DNA from: Fasciolopsis buskii
Lineage: Eukaryota > Platyhelminthes > Trematoda > Plagiorchiida > Fasciolidae
Direction: 5' to 3'
DNA length: 64,000 bases
Assembly (NCBI GenBank): GCA_008360955.1
Contig: LUCM01005951.1
Coordinates: 196,551 to 260,550, forward strand
Shown: one piece after another, positions 24,436 through 36,270 of the stretch
Layout: the number at the start of each line of letters is the position of its first letter
How positions within the stretch are numbered: position 1 is the stretch's first letter
Notes under the pieces: generated by a model
The model's database searches: none
What the model saw: the letters and a program-made list of their open reading frames with translations, nothing else
What the model was told of the DNA's origin: nothing
Position numbers and translations under genes: made by a program

Positions 24436-27282
24436 TATTCAGTTATCTGTTCTGTTAAACCTGCAAAAAGAACAAGGCCGAAGAAGATAGATTTCGTCAG
24501 TCGTGGTCAGAGACAAAGAAGAAGTTATGGATTCAATTCGAATGCGATCAATTAAAGGGTAATGAAAGCTGACTTACTTAAACTGCTTCACGAGCTACCG
24601 CGATTCGAATGAGCTGCCTTTGAGATCGAAGACCATATTTCTGTATCGCACTGCACGTGACCCCAAACTGATTGGCTGCCCCTGACTTTAGGCCGCATGC
24701 ACACAGTATAGTCAACAGATAGAAAGGGAGTGAGTGATTACACAATCGCTTTTACAGCGAATCTTCACGTGGGCGTCTGGTAAACCAAATCCTCTTTCCA
24801 TCTGACTGTGCGTTTCTCGGGTACTTCGTTCACAGAACGTTGTGAATATTTGCGTGCTGAAGTATGTGCGCGTGTGTGCGTAGTAGTGTGCAGAGGACTA
24901 CAATAGTACTACTCATAGATTTGCATCAGTGGTAATGCTTGTTCAAGGTGGTGGTTCTTGGTGCACCTAGGATTAGGAGTCACCACCGTCTCGATGGACC
25001 CAAAAAGAACGTTATTGGTCACAGAAGTATTTAGCGGTTGTATAAACCAAAAGCAATGACTAATCAGTATGACTCATTATAGCCTAGTCCATAGCAAGTA
25101 TAGTCCACTACTTCAGGTAAAACGCAAGTATTATAATTATTAAACTACCTGTCTCTGCACGTTTAATTTTCGAATCACTCACCAGGACAAAACTAAATAA
25201 TCAAAAATAAAACAATGTTAGGCAACTGAGCGACCAGACTCAAAGTAATTTAATGAACAATCAAGCACTGCGAAAAAACAGCCGGAAATCGCTATCTGCG
25301 CTGCAGTCCTAACAAAAACACAAAAAAAGGGATTTCTGGGCTGAGGGTGCTCGCAAAGCTGATCAAATTTCAGCACGATCGGTTCACTCTCAACTGCACT
25401 TGTGTTTGTACAAACTTCTGCGCATGCATTTATCTGCGTTTCAGTCATAAATGCTTGCATTCATAATCTTAACATCGTATGGAGAGCACAATATGCCCAA
25501 AGAGAATGCGATTTTAGTTATGAATGGTTAGAATTCGGACTAGCCAATGTGTAGTCAAGCATATGCGAATATTTATGGTTACAAGCCAGATTAAGCCGAC
25601 AATTTGATGGTAAATTGAAGAAGAAACTTGGCTTCATTTTCAGATTCAAATCGAAATCCGAAATTGTTTTTATAAGACGTATTGATCGGTCTCAGTCAAG
25701 TGGATTAAGATTCTGTCATAGATTAAATCCCAGACCTGCTGGTCACTTTGTTAATAGACGGCAGCCCACCGTTACCCGGCTTGTTATTACATCTGACTTA
25801 CAAAGGCCTTGCTTGGATGTACGCCACCTCGTGCTCTAGGATCATGACTCTTGGTTCTTCCTCTTCCCTTGCAGTAGGCCTTAGCAGCTTTGGGGCACTC
25901 CGCGTCCACTGCACTGATGAAATGCGCATGTCATGAAAATATCTCTAACGGCATTCAGAACAATTTGCGAAGTTCTCCGGCTCTTTGGTAACCGTGTTTC
26001 ATTTTGGGTCAAATTTGTTGGACTCTGTTTATCATTTCAGGCATTTTCGCTGATCAGCCGGGTTCTTTTTTCTTCCAAATTCCCATCCCTGTTAGTATTT
26101 CCACGTACTCTTCTGAAAATTGTCATCCAAATGAACACACTCTCCAGAGACTAGTCATAGGCAAACAGGTGATGCAATCCGTAATCTGAAACTTATACCT
26201 ATGTGCTTGAACAAAAAGAGGTCAGCATAGTTCTCCAATGGACGATAGTGCTTAAACTCCATTCTTCTAATACTGTGGGAAATATTCCACGGACCGGATT
26301 TAAAATAACTGATTCAAAGTGCAATACGCGGATTTTACGAACAAAACAATTACGAATGTGCAACCTGATAGTGGCAGTTAGCCTCATTTGAGCAAATATA
26401 ACCGTCCTTTGGTCTTGCCTACCTCAGATCTGGATTCTTTTGAGATCTTCTGAAATTAGAAAGGCTCTTGTGTTCTTTTTCACGGCACTATTGTGAGGTC
26501 ATTGGGTTCCATTTTTCCCATCTCCTGAATCTTAATCCGCACATGTCCGAAGTCGTGCCGTGACATGTACCAACTAGACAGTTTTCAGAAAATGTTTTAT
26601 GCAATGTCTCTTTTTCACTTAATATTATTATTTTAAACACTGCTAGTACCACCAATGGTACTGAGAATATCAACGTTACTGACAAGTGGGTTATTGCTAT
26701 TGCCACGTCTACTGGCAGTGTACTTTTTTCACCACCAATAATATCAGATATTTCAGAAACTTAACACGAACGAAAATCGGTCATCAGTCAGGAGTGATCA
26801 TTAATGGTCTTCCAGATGACATGAAAGACGCTGAAAAAACATTAAAATTTTCTATTTAGGTTTTTCATTATTATGTATCTAAGGTGCCCATACTGGGACG
26901 CCATTCCAGTAAGGAGGAATGTGAACCGAACTCCGCTGACGTTGAGCCAACTGGATTAGATCTCAACGGCTTTTGCGGAACATAATAGCTACTTCTACTA
27001 CTAGTGATTAGGTATCAAAGGCTTACAAACTTATTCGTCATGTCACCTCTCCATATGATGAAGTTCTTACCAAATTAGTTGTCGAGATCTTCATAGGCGA
27101 CGGTTCTTTATTTGCTTGGTCCAGTGATACGATAATGACCTAGTAAAGTGGAGTTACAATTTCTGTTAAGATCTCCAGGAGCTAGCCAGGATAACTTACG
27201 GGCTATGACATTCGAATCACAACCATTTGCTTCCGCTTCACATCCAAGTTCTGGTGAGCTGGTTGTGCGTTCATAAGAAGAT
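24436..27282. other. No supported gene
   Basis: Only short overlapping frames. The stretch 25,720-25,930 has a somewhat higher GC content and reads like a dispersed repeat, but no second copy is present in this window, so I cannot call it. The interval separates the EF-hand gene's 5' end from the 3' end of the next minus-strand gene. Confidence 0.4.
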
Positions 27283-29041
27283 CTAACAGGCCGAAATAGG
27301 CTGCCTTGCAGCGCCATTTTGATTCTCAAGTGTAAATTTCCCGTTAGTGTTCACTTTTGACATTCTAGAGTCTGAACCATGGCTACCATTTTGCATTTGA
27401 GGTAGACGGTAACTGGCTTCTCGTACCACAGTGATATTTACCCCAGTCACGGGATCTGATACTGACCTACTGGAATTCCGGGTAATTTGTGTTGACATGG
27501 GAAAGAACAACAGTTTGTTTTTTTCATTTTTTCAAACATACTATCTGATCGATTGGAAAAATGATCCCAGGTGATTGCAATATCTTTATTAATTGCTGAA
27601 AAGTGTTTCATTAACTCATGATTGTCCAATCTTCTACTTCAAAACCACAGCTTACTAGGTCATCCATGCAAGCCGTTGTGCAGTGGGAATTGGAATACCG
27701 ACTGAAGCCTAGAAATCGACTGGAAAACGGTATATTTGGTATCCTCAGTTTTAAGGAGGTAACCACGTGCTAACTTTCAAAATCAATATTACATAAATAA
27801 CATTTCACCAGAAATGAAGTTGCGTTTTCCTTTGACTAAAAATCCTCGGTTCACCAGTGCCGATACCTACAAGCCAAAGTCGTGTTCGTCTCAGGAGTTC
27901 CGGGTGTGCGGTAAGCCGAACAAATGAGTGCACTCTGAGGATGGGAGAGAATGAGAAGGAACCCCCGCAATATCATAATTCAGATTTCAGACGATAAAGG
28001 GACAATGAATTGGGAACCAAGCAAATATAATTAGGAAACTCAACTGCAAGTTGTACGGCAGGCCGTATGGTTGACTCCGCTTTTGCGCGACATACCTCAT
28101 TGGACAACCGACCTCAACGATCCCTGGCATGATCAGACATTGAAACAAGCCCGCTGACGTATGCCTTGACTAAGGGTGAAAAGCAATGCGGTTGCTACCC
28201 ACCCATCGTTGAAGCGATCCGCCGATAAAACCTAAAGCAGTTGATAGGTTCTTTCACAAATTTAACTTAGTTTCCCAACTTTTCTCTATTTATTATTTTT
28301 ATTTGGATAGTTTCCGGCTGTCCCCTAAGCCTCAGCATTGCCAGTCACCAACCAACATTTTAACAACTGATGAATTGTTGAATTAACATTTAGCTCAAGC
28401 TGGTAGTTGGACGCTGGAAGCCTACCAGCACGCCTGGTGTAAGTTCATGTACAGGTCTGTAAGCAGCTAAACACAGGTTTTATCCCGTAATATAGACCAG
28501 AACACTCTGCAGTTATCCTGAAATAATAGGCAAAGCTCTATTTTTAATACTTTTCCGGGGAAGAATTGTTGTAAAGTGTTTCTATCCGAAAGCCAGGTTT
28601 GATGTCGACAAGTGACTGAGAATGAATCACGTGCACTACTCCAAATTCATTCTTGTTGCATATGGCTACAGTGGGTTGATATACTCACGTGTGTATTGTA
28701 TTCAAGACAAACCCAATAATGCATATTACCAAATCAATACCGAGTAAGTCATCTGATTCTGAGCTCAGAAATCTTTCTGGTGTCACACCTCTCAACGAAA
28801 ACTTTGCACCTTCCCGGATATTGTCGATACCTCCACTTTTATGTCCAGTACAGGGATCAATTTTAAATATTCCACCGGCAGATTTCTGTAATCTCTGAAT
28901 ATGTAATCTCAGTAGCTTAGCTGCTACTAAAATGCAGTTATAACCCAGAATAATGAATAGTACTGCTGCGAAAGTTCCGTATCCCACCCCGCGTGCAAAC
29001 AGTGGCTGGAACCACCCTGTCTCCTCAAACCGTTTGCGCAT
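27283..29041 (-). CDS. Two-exon gene for a small protein with two hydrophobic segments (about 179 residues), unidentified
   Basis: Exon A (28689-29041) starts at an ATG with an in-frame stop just upstream and ends at a perfect donor (CACAC|gtgagtat). Exon B (27283-27469) follows the acceptor GGAATTCCAG and ends at TAG; the phases match (AC+T makes Thr). Residues 18-44 (GVGYGTFAAVLFIILGYNCI and onward) form a strong membrane segment. Residues 99-113 (LLGIDLVICIIGFVL) form a second, shorter one. The tail from exon B is polar, rich in Ser, Asn and Gln. The part around residues 10-45 (W-x-x-P-L-F ... G-V-G-Y-G, then Y-N near the end of the helix) recalls the start of transmembrane helix 3 in SLC6 sodium-dependent transporters. 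The whole is far too short for such a transporter, so it may be a fragment or coincidence. Exons between A and B cannot be excluded. Confidence 0.5.
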
Positions 29042-30508
29042 CTTTTAAGCATAGTGTCAAGCTATTATGGACGGCTATTTTTTGTCGATCGGCAGCATGT
29101 CGACGTTCAACGTGGCTTTTCTGAAACATATGTATGTTCCAAAGCTGATCCAACCTAGGATCAACTGATCTCGCATGGGTTTATATTTGATCTGTGGATC
29201 AAGAACCTGCTTCTAGCTTGAAATGGATTGTGAAAGCAACAAAGTTCCTTTAAAATTGCTCTCCATTTAGCAGTTTACTGGCTTTAGCAGCCCTCAAAGC
29301 TGTCACCCGTATAGCTAAAAGCCTAAATTCTTAAAATGTGGTGTTTTGATTTGTAGCGACCAGTTGCCTCATCCAAAAGCATATTCAGAGGAGCCGTAGC
29401 AGGGATTCACTCGGCCCTGCTAATCTCCTCCCTATTGCCAACTTAAAGGTCATTGGGAGCCAGTGACCTTGTGACTGGAATGAACAAGTTTGCTGTCGGG
29501 TGAGAATTCAACGAGTTACATTGTACACGTATGATAGGACTATTCTTTGACCCTACTCCCGCGTTCACTGTCGGTGGACCACTGGCAACACAAAGAACTG
29601 CTCTCGACCAATAATCATGTTTTCCGAAATATTTCGAGGTTATGCTCAAAATGTGCGTATACCGTTTGCATGTATCGTTCATATAGAAACCCCGGGAGGG
29701 AAAACGGTGCCTTCGTCGCAGCCATACTTTAATTCAGCACCATGATTCGGTCTTAGTAATAGCTGAACTAATAAGGTTTCATATTTAGGTATTTTATGTA
29801 CCTGCACATATGTTGCTCAAAGGTGACTGTTGCTTTCTGCTTAGAAGTAGAGATGTAGAAATCTTGGAATATCATATAGTTGTCCCTTACTTGCAGGTTA
29901 TTCTTTACTTTTTTCACTAAATCCCCTCTTTCCAATGGGAACTGTCATCAGCTTTTCACCTCGTGAGACGATGTCGAAGTCATACACCAAATGATAAGCG
30001 AATATTTAAGATGAGTTTACCGACGTAAGATGGAAAACGACATAAGTTGTGAGCGAGATATCAAAAGTGACCAACACGTATTTCGGTAGCCTCGGTTTTG
30101 CACAATCAGTAAACTTAAAACGATTGACCGCCATGCGCAGCCGGAATTTTCTCGAAGTTTCGGAAATAACGCAGAATGTGCTATCCACCCTCCCACTAAG
30201 TCTCAATTTGCAAAAACTTGGGATGAACCTGATTTCGCATACAGCTGAGTAAAGTCCACTGCGCTGTTGCATGGCATCAAGGGGCAAACTCACAGGGCTA
30301 TCCACTGATCAGACTCAGTGACCTTGTGTACAACTTAGTGATATCGGTTGCACAAAATCCATTATGAGGTCTTCCCGTTCAAAACATTTTGTATAGTTAA
30401 CACTGAATACAGAGCCAACTCTAAGCATTTGTTTCTGCAGCAAACATAAAACGTCACCGTTGAGCAAAGGACTTTATTTAGCAAATATTTCATTTTAATG
30501 CGTTCGAT
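29042..30508. other. No supported gene
   Basis: 5' flank of the membrane-protein gene. Overlapping frames on both strands at 29,443-29,732 and 30,006-30,305 show no domain. No clear TATA or other promoter element could be assigned. Confidence 0.4.
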
Positions 30509-30746
30509 TTACTTCTTTTTGATGCAGTAATCTTTATCAAACCACTGACTACCTGTAAGCTCAAGCGTTTTCCCCTTTTTCCAATTCAGGCAGAAAATCC
30601 CAACTCGCTCTTGTCCTTGATTCTGGAGAAGAACTACGCACCCTCTACAATGAACACAACTCCATGGCCAAATTAGGCAGTGTTTTGAAACAGCTCCATT
30701 CATAGCCTCACAACACTCGGTTCCAAATTGAAAATAGTGGGAAAAA
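30509..30746 (-). CDS. Candidate terminal exon, Cys/Trp-rich protein, unidentified
   Basis: After a strong acceptor (CTTACTTTATTCTTAG) the minus-strand frame runs 78 codons to a TAA. The sequence opens FSHYFQFGTECCEAM and goes on to HCLIWPWSCVHCRGCVVL, then GIFCLNWKKG, and ends KDYCIKKK. The spacing W-x-C-x2-C-x2-C recalls part of a zinc-binding PHD-type finger (W-x-C-x2-C), but most of the other zinc ligands are missing, so I do not claim one. The exon starts with one base left over from the previous codon. Upstream exons would lie above 30,746 and were not found. The codon mix looks like real coding sequence. Confidence 0.38.
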
Positions 30747-31482
30747 CTAAGAATAAAGTAAGATATTGTAAATCAAAATCTTACTTTCACAAAATACTTT
30801 AGGACTGCAGTATGAAACAGTAATAGTATTTTCCCAGTCAGCACGAGCCGAAAGGCTTAATAAATATCTAATCTAGTCATTAGTTTCAGTTATGGTGAGA
30901 ATAAACTTGAATCGTCAAATTTCTCATCACCGCTGGAGCCTTCAGTAAAAATTGTGAGAAGGTTAGGACAACAGCTCAATTTATTTAATTAATCGTTCAA
31001 AAGTTTCTTGAGTGGTTTAAAACCATTTTGTAATTCGACTAACGATGCGTGTAAAACATGTAGCGGAGGGCCTGGCGTCTGCGACAGTAAACGAGTGCCC
31101 TATATACGGTCAGTTCTAAAGTGGCTTTATGTCCTTTACCGGAGAATTAGGGATAACTTTTGATAAGGAGTCTTTATCGCCCGAAGGTATCTTGCGCGAC
31201 AGGCAGTCACGACAAAACTTATGCCGTTATTCGGCACTGAGGATCAGCACTAACCTATGTGTGTGTCGTTGATGAAGTTCTCATTTCCAAGGAAAGCATT
31301 CATCTAATTTTAATGTCAATAGGAATATCACATGTAGATTTCGACTGCCATAAGGAACGAAGCAAAAATTCAAAAACACAGATTCAACGTTTTTGTAATT
31401 TTGGGTTTCAAAAGGGTGATGTCAGGAGACTGTGGAAAACATCCTGCTGAGTGCAGAACAATTCGATTTTCTGTGAACCAAA

Positions 31483-31840
31483 CTAACGTTTTTGGATGGT
31501 TCGGTCAAGGTTTGAAATCTTGAAGGAAGTGAAAATGTCAGAGGTCATTTTCCCACCAACACAAGTACAATTAAACTTCAGCATCATCTGTAGGGTTAGA
31601 GGATCGTATATAAAGTCGTGAATGCAGCGTAATGCACCTGCTTCTACTTTGAATCCTGCAGACATCCGAGCCACCACCAAGACCGTCGAACAGCAGTTTG
31701 TACGAAGACGAGATCCGTATTCTGAATATCGAAAGAGCAGACAATTGAAAATGAGCCCATGTTTTTGCTTCTGGTTACCTATCTTGTTCGATAGTGATTT
31801 TGAGGAACACTGATCGCTCTGGAGAACACCTGGAGAGCCT
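31483..31840. other. Region open on both strands; possible exon, strand undecided
   Basis: On the minus strand a frame is open for about 119 codons to a TAG at 31483 (including RMSAGFKVEAGALRCIHDF and IYDPLTLQMMLKFNCTC) but has no ATG near its start. On the plus strand 31622-31813 starts with an ATG preceded by an in-frame stop and, about 20 bases upstream, a TATATAAA-like sequence. It encodes a hydrophilic stretch (PADIRATTKTVEQQFVRRRD) of 63 residues. Only one can be a gene. I slightly prefer the plus-strand reading on residue composition but recognise neither. Confidence 0.22.
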
Positions 31841-32290
31841 TAGGGAATTTCTGTCATGAAAAAACATACGATCGATCTAGCAGCCTTCTAAACAAATAAT
31901 GTTCCTAGGTAATTTCATGCGGGATTCTTCTGCAAAAGCAGACACAGGTGGAAGATTAACCTCAATGATTAAGTACCACCCAATGAACATTATCTCGGAA
32001 GCATTTTGTGTTCGGCCATATAATGAGAATCCTCTTTAGAATACAACTCAGTTAGTACGATTCTGAATAAGAACGATGCACTCCAATGAAGTTACAAGTA
32101 TCGACTTGACTTTCAAAGTTAACGGAAAATGGGCTTCACTGCTGACTCAAATCTTCAGCCGTAGTCGAGTTAATTCTAAATTTTCTCTCTGCTTTCAATT
32201 CAAACAGGCTGTTTTCCGTTAATCTGGAATATTGACTGTGGAACAAACAATGTTGTAAGGGTCTATTGGTGTGCTCTAGTGGTCCGTGGG
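31841..32290. other. No supported gene
   Basis: Short frames only. It lies immediately before the first SINE copy. Confidence 0.45.
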
Positions 32291-32545
32291 CGTGCAAATC
32301 GGTGACGGATATGTGCAGGATTATCATGTGGTGAGTTCGAACAAACCTTTCAGAACCTGCCCGGTAGCGTAATGGTTAAGACATTTGACTCGAAGTCTTT
32401 CGTTCCGGGTTTGCGTGCCAGACCTGGAGCCGTGAATATGCACTGCTGGTGATCCCTAACAAGGATGAAACAGCTGTATAGTGAAGTATTTTAAATGATA
32501 CTGGACATTTCTAAACAGCAATAAAAGCGGCATCACTCACCATCA
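32291..32545 (+). repeat. tRNA-derived SINE with hammerhead-like motif, copy A
   Basis: This element matches the copy at 39,151-39,405 over its whole core. The shared head is 'cgtgcaaatc(a/g)gtgacggata', followed by a tRNA-like promoter region and then a hammerhead-like segment. The tRNA-like part (32,355-32,430) has an A box (TAGCGTAATGGTTAAG) and a B box (GTTCCGGGTTTGCG), the internal promoter of RNA polymerase III. The layout resembles the Sm-alpha elements of schistosomes, which also join a polymerase III promoter to a hammerhead. Compared with copy B this one is more diverged. The 3' boundary is approximate. Confidence 0.72.
32440..32484 (+). ncRNA. Degenerate hammerhead-ribozyme-like motif (copy A)
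   Basis: The order is GCACTG, then CTGGTGA, a three-pair hairpin TCC...GGA around a CTAACAA loop, then GAAA, the self-complementary CAGCTG, the dinucleotide TA, and TAGTG. This is the hammerhead core order with an open stem I (one G-T pair). The core should read CTGATGA; here A6 is G, which is expected to abolish cleavage. The first stem II pair before GAAA is also missing, as in copy B. Confidence 0.6.
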
Positions 32546-35500
32546 GACAACCGCATCCACATCAGGGTAAATGAATTGTAACGAAATATTTTGAAAGTAA
32601 CGGGCGAAGACAAATAGCCAGTGAAACCTCTGGTCGACCCGATATTGCAAAGTATGTTCAACAAGGACTGGGCTTATTGTGAAAACTCGTTGGACAGATC
32701 AATCCTACTGGCGAGTTTTTGTCGGATTCAGTTAAATTTTCTGACAACTCCTCATCGATAAACTGCCTGACATGTTCGCCCTGGAATCAGCAACACCACG
32801 AAGTTAGGTAGCACATCCAAAGTGAAGCCGCAGACCCAACCGCCATTAAACGGATAGGGATATCTAGGAAGATTATTCCGAGACTATGAATTAAAAATCA
32901 AGTCAAGGATTGATGAAGTTTTCTGCACGGACATAAGAATAAAATTGCGATTCGAAAACAAAAAATGATCGACACTTGCATGAAGAAATTGCAGGCCTAA
33001 AAATAATTCCTGGGATATATTTAGAGATGGCTTAAAAAGAGTAGACAAAAACAGACTTTTGGATGCCACTCATTTGCATTATCAATGAAGGCGACATCTA
33101 AGGTCGCTGACCACCGGTGCGCAGTCCAACAAGGGACAAACAAGATGGGGAATAAAGCCTTACATTTTGTTGAAATACAAGAAAGCAGTATGCCAATCGT
33201 GGAACAAGTTGTGCAATCGTAAAATGCACTAGAGTCTTAGTTTGATCACCAGGAGCGTACATTGATGGTGACTCCACTTAGGAATCAACTGATTATTTGA
33301 GACCTTGTCTCATCTTTCTGACGTTTATTCTTGTCTAACGGAAGCAAAGCTTCCGACAAACCGTCGTGTGACTCAGGAATGAACTGAAGGTCTAGGCGGG
33401 CTCCTTGTGATACATGAGACTTGTGTAAACCTAAAACGGATTGTGCAAGCAAGGGGATGACTGAATCAGAGAGTACCGGGCAAACACAATTGAACAACGA
33501 CAAAAACCGCGAAGCAAGCCGTGAGCATCCAGGGAACATTTTGTTCTTCCATTCTTATACAAATCCAAGTACTTTCAACAAAAGGAATGATAAAAGCCCT
33601 GGAAAATTTTCGATAAAGACGCAGGGTAGGGTTGAGTAGTAAAATGTTTAAAAACCGGGGATACGCATCGAGGTCTTTCAAAAGTGGAATATGGAGATAT
33701 ACTCCTGCTAATTTGATCGCAACCTAAAAGTAGATTAGATTTAGAATCTAGATTCAAAGCCTCCTTTTTTGAGCAAAGGAAGAAAGTCAGAGGCAGTAAA
33801 ACTGCAGAGAAATACTGCATGAAATGGTAGACTGGAAAACAAACCCATAAGGCACGCTTGGTTTTCTAAGCTTATAGACATCTTGAGGGAAGTAGAATTG
33901 ATATGGTTGATCCGAGAAGGATTGATCAACAAAACCAACACAAGGTAACGGACCGAAGAATTCTCTAAAGTGCATTCGTTATTAACAGAAAACAGCACAC
34001 GTTCACTGAAAAAACCATAGTGACAGAAAAATAACCGGAATATCAATACGTCTGACAATATTAAGTAGTCGAGTGATGTGGATGAACAACCGTTGCTGTT
34101 TTTTCAGCTTATTTTGCCAGCTAATGATGATCCTGAGAAAAACAAACGAAAAATTATTTGCGAATATGCAAGTAATAAAATTTCAGAAAATAAGGGGCTT
34201 TCATTGCAAAAGTGAAAATAATGTTTGGAATAGAAAAGCCTTTGGATGATTTATGAACTAGTCGAGATAGACGAGGACATTTGGTTGCGGAAGTGAGGAA
34301 ACTGAACGCGATTTTAGAAGTGGTTATTTATAGCATTTAAAACGGTAGGGTCATCGGTGCCTTGTAGAGCTCTGAAGGACAGTATACTAACGGAGGGAGT
34401 AAAAATCGCTTATGCTGCCGTGGCAAGTAAGCGTTAGTTTGTGGGACTCATCATCAAGAGAACAAAAAGAAGTGAATGATGTAGTTGATAGCATTGAATC
34501 TAATACCGCAGCTATGGATAAAAAACAAATTCAGTGAGGCAACTGAGGAACAGAGTATATAATACCAGGGGTGCGTTTCAAATAGAATCAATTGGGCCGA
34601 AGGTCAACAAATAATTACATTTTGATCCGAAAATTTCCTTTGAACTGGTCTACTCAGAGTCGGTCGTCAACCGTCAAAGTCGAATATTGGAACGTTTGGT
34701 CTCCAGAACATGAAGCGCAAGTTCTGACTAGTAAAAGCGTAAGTAAATCGGGTCCAGCATTATCACATTTAGCTGCCAACTCCCAGGCCTAATTAATCTG
34801 TAAATGGTATCAGCTTATTATAGAAAATAGATGGAGAAAAAAATTGGAGACTAGACCTCATGCGGGACTGATGGTCCATTTCTTGCATGTCATGATTAGA
34901 TTTCGATTTTAGGCTGCATAGTGGGTTCAGAATGTTTTTATCTCACGACAGCTTTGGATGCCCTGTTTGATGCCCAAATAAGGCGCATTTAACCCGTAAA
35001 TTCAATTCTGATAAAGTTTGCAGTAGACTAGCTTTGTATACATTATTCTTAGCTCGATCCAGCCGTTTTAATCAGGTAGTAAGTCTCAGTGAGAAAATGA
35101 TCAATGTTGTAGAGAATAGACGGGACATTTAATGGAGCCCACGAGCCTACTTAACAGGTTATCACGGGAGCTAGGATAATCAATTATAGTGAGGATGGCG
35201 AATGTAAATTGGGTCACCCAGTTACTTTATACAGCAGACCTTGCAATGTTGAACAGATGTACGGTGATCTAACACTCTGATCAGACCTCCATTACATAGG
35301 TAAAAGGCATTGTTGTAGCTGGCCAAAAATGGATCCGATAGAGTGTCGACGCATACGCAGTACTGAACAAAATCGAGGGAATCAATAAGAAAGAACTATA
35401 AGCTATGGCAAAGTCCGTGGTTCGCAAAGAACGGAGGTAAAGTTCACCTTTGGACTATTACCTTCGAAGATAAAATCGGGAAGTCCACACCATCTACAGG

Positions 35501-35970
35501 AAATAAACATTATCAAGTTACCCCTTCTTCTCTTTGAATTTTACCCATAGTTGCACTTAAAAACATCGTATCCACGAAAACTATTGGTTTCATCAACGAT
35601 AACTGGACGTTGTGAACATTCTGTCGATCGGGTGATACTTGAGAGCATCCCGTCACACCGCTGAATATTCCTTGGGTGTCCTGTAATCTGCGAAAGCAAA
35701 GACTGAATTCAATTCCTAACTGAAGGTGCGAAACCATGGAATTCAACGGAGTGCGCCATAAAATGCCGAAAACTGAAAACCCCAGTTTTTCGAATACGTT
35801 TTTCAGAAAAGTTCTGTAAAACAACATGGATGACGAAAAACTAAACAATTGGAACAGCACAGCTCAGCTCAAAGGCCTCACCGCCGACGATTTGCGAAAA
35901 TTACCCAGGGAAGGGGGTCACAGAAACCCAGTTTGAACAAGTGTAAGTCACTCTATCATTCTTTGTTGAG
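32546..35970. other. No supported gene
   Basis: Several overlapping minus-strand frames of 60 to 105 codons occur at 33,285-34,058, all without ordered domains or splice support. Nothing else was recognised. Confidence 0.4.
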
Positions 35971-36270
35971 ATGAGTAACTGGCTTTCTGGAGACATTTCG
36001 GACCGCGGCTTCAAAATCATTTTCGATTTCTTACAAATCTTTATGAATTTAACTTCCATTGGCAAACACATTATCTCATTCAATGTCACCGCAGTGTTCG
36101 CGAATGTATCCACCGTCATAAGGCTGACTATCTATGTTGAATCAATCCTGAACATTTCTATTCAGGGACTGATACGAACGCACAAATTCCAAGTGGAAAT
36201 CTGTCCCCCGGTTTTGTTCGGAACTCATTATTCAACGATGGTCAATCCGGCGGACAACTATGGATAAAAA
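35971..36270 (+). mobile_element. Possible reverse-transcriptase fragment (Penelope-like or LINE)
   Basis: The plus-strand translation contains IISFNVTAVFANVST, which resembles the first catalytic block of Penelope-like and related reverse transcriptases ('V-S-F-D-V-x-x-L-F-T-N-V-P'). Here the key Asp is replaced by Asn and the following Thr-Asn by Ala-Asn. The preceding FDFLQIFMNLTSIGKH would correspond to the helix before it. No later catalytic block (YxDD) is seen. It is a small, dead scrap if real. Confidence 0.3.

Noticed and set aside
26199..26391. Nearly coextensive open frames on both strands
   Set aside because: Both are about 62 codons with no domain or splice context; a chance mirror of codon composition.
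32355..32430. A functional tRNA gene
   Set aside because: A and B boxes are good but the arms do not form a clean cloverleaf, and the same unit recurs at 39.2 kb within a longer repeat, so it is a SINE head.
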